A DNA stretch of 36,685 bases, taken from contig LRSR01009474.1 in assembly GCA_001579985.1 (NCBI GenBank), positions 1 through 36,685 of the forward strand. Reading direction: 5' to 3'. A program made the position numbers and the translations under genes. The stretch is from Hypsibius dujardini. Taxonomy: Eukaryota; Tardigrada; Eutardigrada; Parachela; Hypsibiidae. The notes under the pieces were generated by a model. It was not told the DNA's origin, searched no databases, and worked only from the letters and a program-made list of their open reading frames with translations. Shown in pieces: positions 33,453 through 36,685 of the stretch (the first letter of the stretch is position 1; every line of letters begins with the position of its first letter).

Positions 33453-35626
33453 AACAATTGTCTTGTGTTAAGTTATGCACGCTTTCACCTGCGTCCTGCG
33501 TATTAGACAATCATAAGACTTATTTTCCGATCCAAAATTTTTAGCGTTCCAAGTTGTCATCCAGCTCGAGGTGTTGTCGTACTGAGATTTTACCTATATA
33601 TTAAAAGCAAATTAAAATCAAATATTTTCAAAAATTGGTACTTGAGGGAGGTGGTCATGTAGCAACACGGACGCTAGTTTTTAGTCGACATACGGACATA
33701 GTTCATCCGTTAGACAAGACAAGATAAAGTATTTCATTGCTTTGTATTCTGTTAAGATTGGGAAAGCGATTTTCTCTATCCCGTCTCTTCTTCTTCGACG
33801 ATTTCATCATACATTTACAATTGTAATTTAATCATACCTTTGAAGGGAAATTTGCGCAGTGTGCATTTGCATATCTTATAGATATACTGTTACGTTACGA
33901 TGATGTACTTACACGAACGTTCCTCGTGGAGATCTATAGCGACACCTGTCTTTCGCACTTTCGAAACAGTATTAACTGATTTTATACAAGAAGTATCATG
34001 CATGCATCAACAAGTTACGATTCTTTCTTAACGACTATTTTATGCAATATTTTGGCTGTGGTATTACATACCCGCAACGGTACTAAAAAACTGTGGATTC
34101 TATTCTCGTATGCCTACCGCAAACGGTTTCATTACTTGTGGATCCTTTTTCTCCAAAAAAAATCCTTGAAACGTATAAAAACGCGAGAAGAGACGCTAAG
34201 GCACAAACCCAATTTAATCAAACGTTGTCGGCCCATTCAGTCTCAATCAAGAGGAATGATTTTGCAATGCCGGCCGAGGATTCAATGTGCCGATAGTAAA
34301 TTTCCACTCTGATCAAAGTGATTGTTCATTTGTAGGCGACGCGGGACGGGAGGGAAATCAAATTCCTCAATTGAGGCATTTCGATGGCAATCCCAAAAGA
34401 TCATGATGGGTTGGTTGCGTTGATGGTGAGCTGCGTTTTATAACAGCCGCGTGTGTGATGAGAGCGAATGGGATGGGGGGAGGGAATGTTTCAACTTGTT
34501 AAACCGTCATGGCTTGCTTATCGCCAAACCAGATTGATCGTCTTCATCTTTAATTAAATTGACACGACGACGATCGGAAATGCATCCAATTTGTTTGACG
34601 TTGGTCTACAATCTATCGCTAAAATATGGGCATGATTCTGCATTCTAAAACACTTGTACTGAGTGACCAAGACCACAAACAGGCAGACGTTAACACGGAA
34701 AAACAATCAAACAGAAAGATATATATCCGGAAAGACAAGCAGGCAGGCATGCAGACAGACAGACAGACAGACAAACAAACAGGACGGCAGAATACAGACA
34801 CTAAATCGGAAAATGTCAGGATTTCTTGGAGCAACTGTTATGCCTGACGGTGTTTCAAAGGGGAACTCACCTATCACGAATCCATCACATCAAATGAAAA
34901 TGGAATTATCCAGTTCGCGGTTGCATTAATTACGGATAAAGACATTGTTCCGCACCCCTCTGCCTGAGTAGGTCTCCATTCAACAGCCATTGTCTGCGTG
35001 TGCTTCATTTTGATTTCTAAAGCTCTCCCCCCAAAGTTCGTCATCAGAAGGATACCGCTTGACTTGATATGATATTCTTTTGAGAAAGATCTTTACCAAA
35101 CAATGGTTGGAGAGGCCAGGCCCGTGAGCGGGGTATATTATGAAAAGGTGTTGAACGCCGCAGGAAAAGGGTGATCAGTCATTTGACTTTTGTCATCCCT
35201 GTCTCCACGGCATGTGATAGGCAAACTTCTTTTATGTGATCTCATCATTTGCATCTGAAAAGAGGATGACAGAGTGTGACACCTCCCTCCAATTGACCGC
35301 AAACGGTTTTCACGAGGTCTGTACGACAGGCCCATAATTTTAATCGAACGACCCATTGTGAAGCAATTGGGAGGAGGGTTCGATGGGAAGGAAAATTTAC
35401 CTCCGGGAAACATGGGAGAGATTGACTGGTGAATGACAAGTACAGTTACCGGTGGCACGCAAATAACGCTCCAACCTACATATTTTGTATTAAATGCATA
35501 TTATTACTATTATTTAATACATATTAATATCTAATATATATTAATACATATTTACTCTTTAAAGATGTAATATTATCATTATTATTATTATTTTTACATA
35601 TTTTGTATTAAGCCATCATGTAATTC
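33453..35626. other. spacer; no gene recognised
   Basis: It contains the CAGA microsatellite at 34752 and an AT/ATT-rich run (35487-35592). Open frames up to about 105 codons on both strands have no ATG, splice or domain support. Confidence 0.35.
34752..34780. repeat. (CAGA)n microsatellite
   Basis: Five perfect CAGA units followed by CAAA variants, in a longer CAGACA/CAGGCA-rich context (34678-34800). Confidence 0.85.
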
Positions 35627-35671
35627 TTCCAAGTTCGCAGTGGTTTGAGAGTTCACAAGAGACACACTGGT
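35627..35671 (+). pseudogene. half C2H2 zinc finger relic
   Basis: It translates as FQVRSGLRVHKRHTG, which has the exact F-x5-L-x2-H-x3-H spacing and HTG linker of a C2H2 finger. The preceding codons include a stop (TAA at 35621) and lack the Cys pair; the following codons are S-stop. A donor-like G|GTAGTT sits after HT. It could be a tiny exon, but no AG acceptor lies where one would be needed, so a decayed fragment is more likely. Confidence 0.4.
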
Positions 35672-35970
35672 AGTTAAAATGCTAATTTTAGATTTCAGCA
35701 ACAAATTGTAACATCGGAGATGTTTGTTACTTTATAAAAAACCACTTTACTACTGAATGGGGAACAATTCAGCCACTAACTAACCATTCCTATTTGTCTT
35801 AAAAAAACCGTCCTCTCTACACAATTATTTCTACGCATAACAATTTGGGGGTTGAGTCTCCAAGGCTCCACAATTCCGTCAAAAAAAATTCCCTATAAAA
35901 ATTCAAAATTTCCGTCTCCAAAATTTTTTTTGGCTTAGATGTTTTTTAACATAACCATGTATCTGTATAG

Positions 35971-36069
35971 GCAAGTCAACCCTTCAACCACATTACGGGC
36001 CATTTTGATCTGGACAACCCGATGACCCACTGCCCCGTGTACAGTTTCTACAGATCTTTGCCACCGTAG
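35971..36069 (+). CDS. possible lone 3'-terminal exon, unknown protein
   Basis: After the acceptor-like ATCTGTATAG, 32 codons are open to a TAG and would encode a segment including PFNHITGHFDLDNPM and CPVYSFYRSLPP. The segment is clearly richer in G+C than its AT-rich flanks, and an AATAAA follows at 36202. I found no upstream exon that joins it and do not recognise the peptide. It may be the last exon of a gene whose other exons I missed, or a chance frame. Confidence 0.25.
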   Translation, partial: ASQPFNHITGHFDLDNPMTHCPVYSFYRSLPP

Positions 36070-36201
36070 AGTCTTTATTAATATTGTATATCTTCAGACC
36101 TTAAGACCAGTCAGAGTGCACGATATTTTTAGCATTGTAGGTAGCGCTTTTTCCTTTCTTTTTTAAAAATTAACTTGCACCTAATATTATAATAATGTAA
36201 T

Positions 36202-36207
36202 AATAAA
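36202..36207 (+). promoter_or_regulatory. AATAAA, possible poly(A) signal
   Basis: It lies 133 bases past the stop of the putative terminal exon; the surrounding AT-richness makes chance occurrence likely. Confidence 0.25.
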
Positions 36208-36685
36208 ATGAATACATTAATACTCCTCCCCAAAATTTTCATGGCACAAACTCATACATTACCGACATCTGAGACAGGTAAGTGACCAATCTTTAAGAGC
36301 TTCTGCGTCTTTCGCGTTGTGCCTTTCACAGCAATACTGCTGCTGCTGTGTGAAAGCTCATAAATTTCACCCAGTCGATTAATAAACTTGACATAAAAAA
36401 CCGTCGTATTTGCTGCGCGATTGCACTATTGTCCAATAAACCGGGACGCAGACAAATTTAATGGCCCTTCAAAAAGATGAAAACCTGCTGTATAGTCTCT
36501 CAAGAACAAGAGAGAGAGCTTTCGCGATAGAGCACGTATAAAATTTCATTACTCATGACCAATCGCGACCAGCGGAAACGAGAGCGAGATAGAGAGAGAG
36601 AAAGAGAAGGCTTTAACGATATTAATACATATATATTGGGTGGAAAAGAGATGATCGTCGGCTTAGCGGAACGATTTTATCGGCC
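36208..36685. other. spacer with GA-rich tracts
   Basis: CTTTCACAGCA and TGCTGTGTGAAAG form a short imperfect hairpin at 36324-36356. Purine-rich GAGA runs lie at 36506-36520 and 36578-36612, of the kind bound by GAGA-type factors in promoters. No exon was seen. Confidence 0.35.

Overview
The window is animal nuclear DNA. Coding segments are split by introns with GT...AG borders, candidate poly(A) signals follow three genes, and spacers are long and AT-rich. Neither strand shows operons or prokaryotic signals. An intronless, divergent rhodopsin-like receptor beside a decayed relative, an LRMDA-type gene and a six-finger Gfi1/Senseless gene suggest a small invertebrate. A eutardigrade such as Hypsibius is my best guess from the style of the receptor, but this is an inference and not a sequence match.

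Layout. 215-1255 (+): single-exon 7TM receptor, followed by a GPCR relic (1750-1944). 2060-4756: repeat-rich block with a diverged direct duplication, a 419-bp piggyBac-like MITE including its TTAA target sites, and a larger inverted-end element. 5955-7030 (-): two-exon gene for a small secreted Pro/Asn-rich protein. 7031-15850: about 8.8 kb with no convincing gene, but with microsatellites, short tandem arrays and a degenerate three-copy ~180-bp repeat; its last part is probably the upstream region of the next gene. 15850-19425 (+): four-exon Gfi1/Senseless zinc-finger transcription factor of 538 aa. 19426-23600: no gene seen. 23682-29589 (+): eight-exon gene for a 711-aa secreted polyprotein built from tandemly duplicated, phase-symmetric exons. 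31696-33202 (+): three-exon LRMDA-like leucine-rich-repeat protein of 222 aa. 33453-36685: mostly empty, with a half zinc finger relic and a possible lone 3'-terminal exon.

All four spliced models were assembled by hand. In each, every exon joins in frame at GT/AG borders and the summed length is a multiple of three. The genes do not look functionally linked: a receptor, a proneural-type transcription factor, two secreted proteins and a trafficking-type LRR protein.

The most unusual object is the 711-aa polyprotein. Each repeat carries a basic cleavage motif preceded directly by Gly (G-RRRKR, G-RKKR, G-RRKR, G-RRRR) and usually followed by Gln. That is the layout expected for release of C-terminally amidated fragments with an N-terminal pyroglutamate. 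Its first intron also holds a ~650-bp palindrome with a second, nearly perfect 105-bp hairpin nested in one arm.
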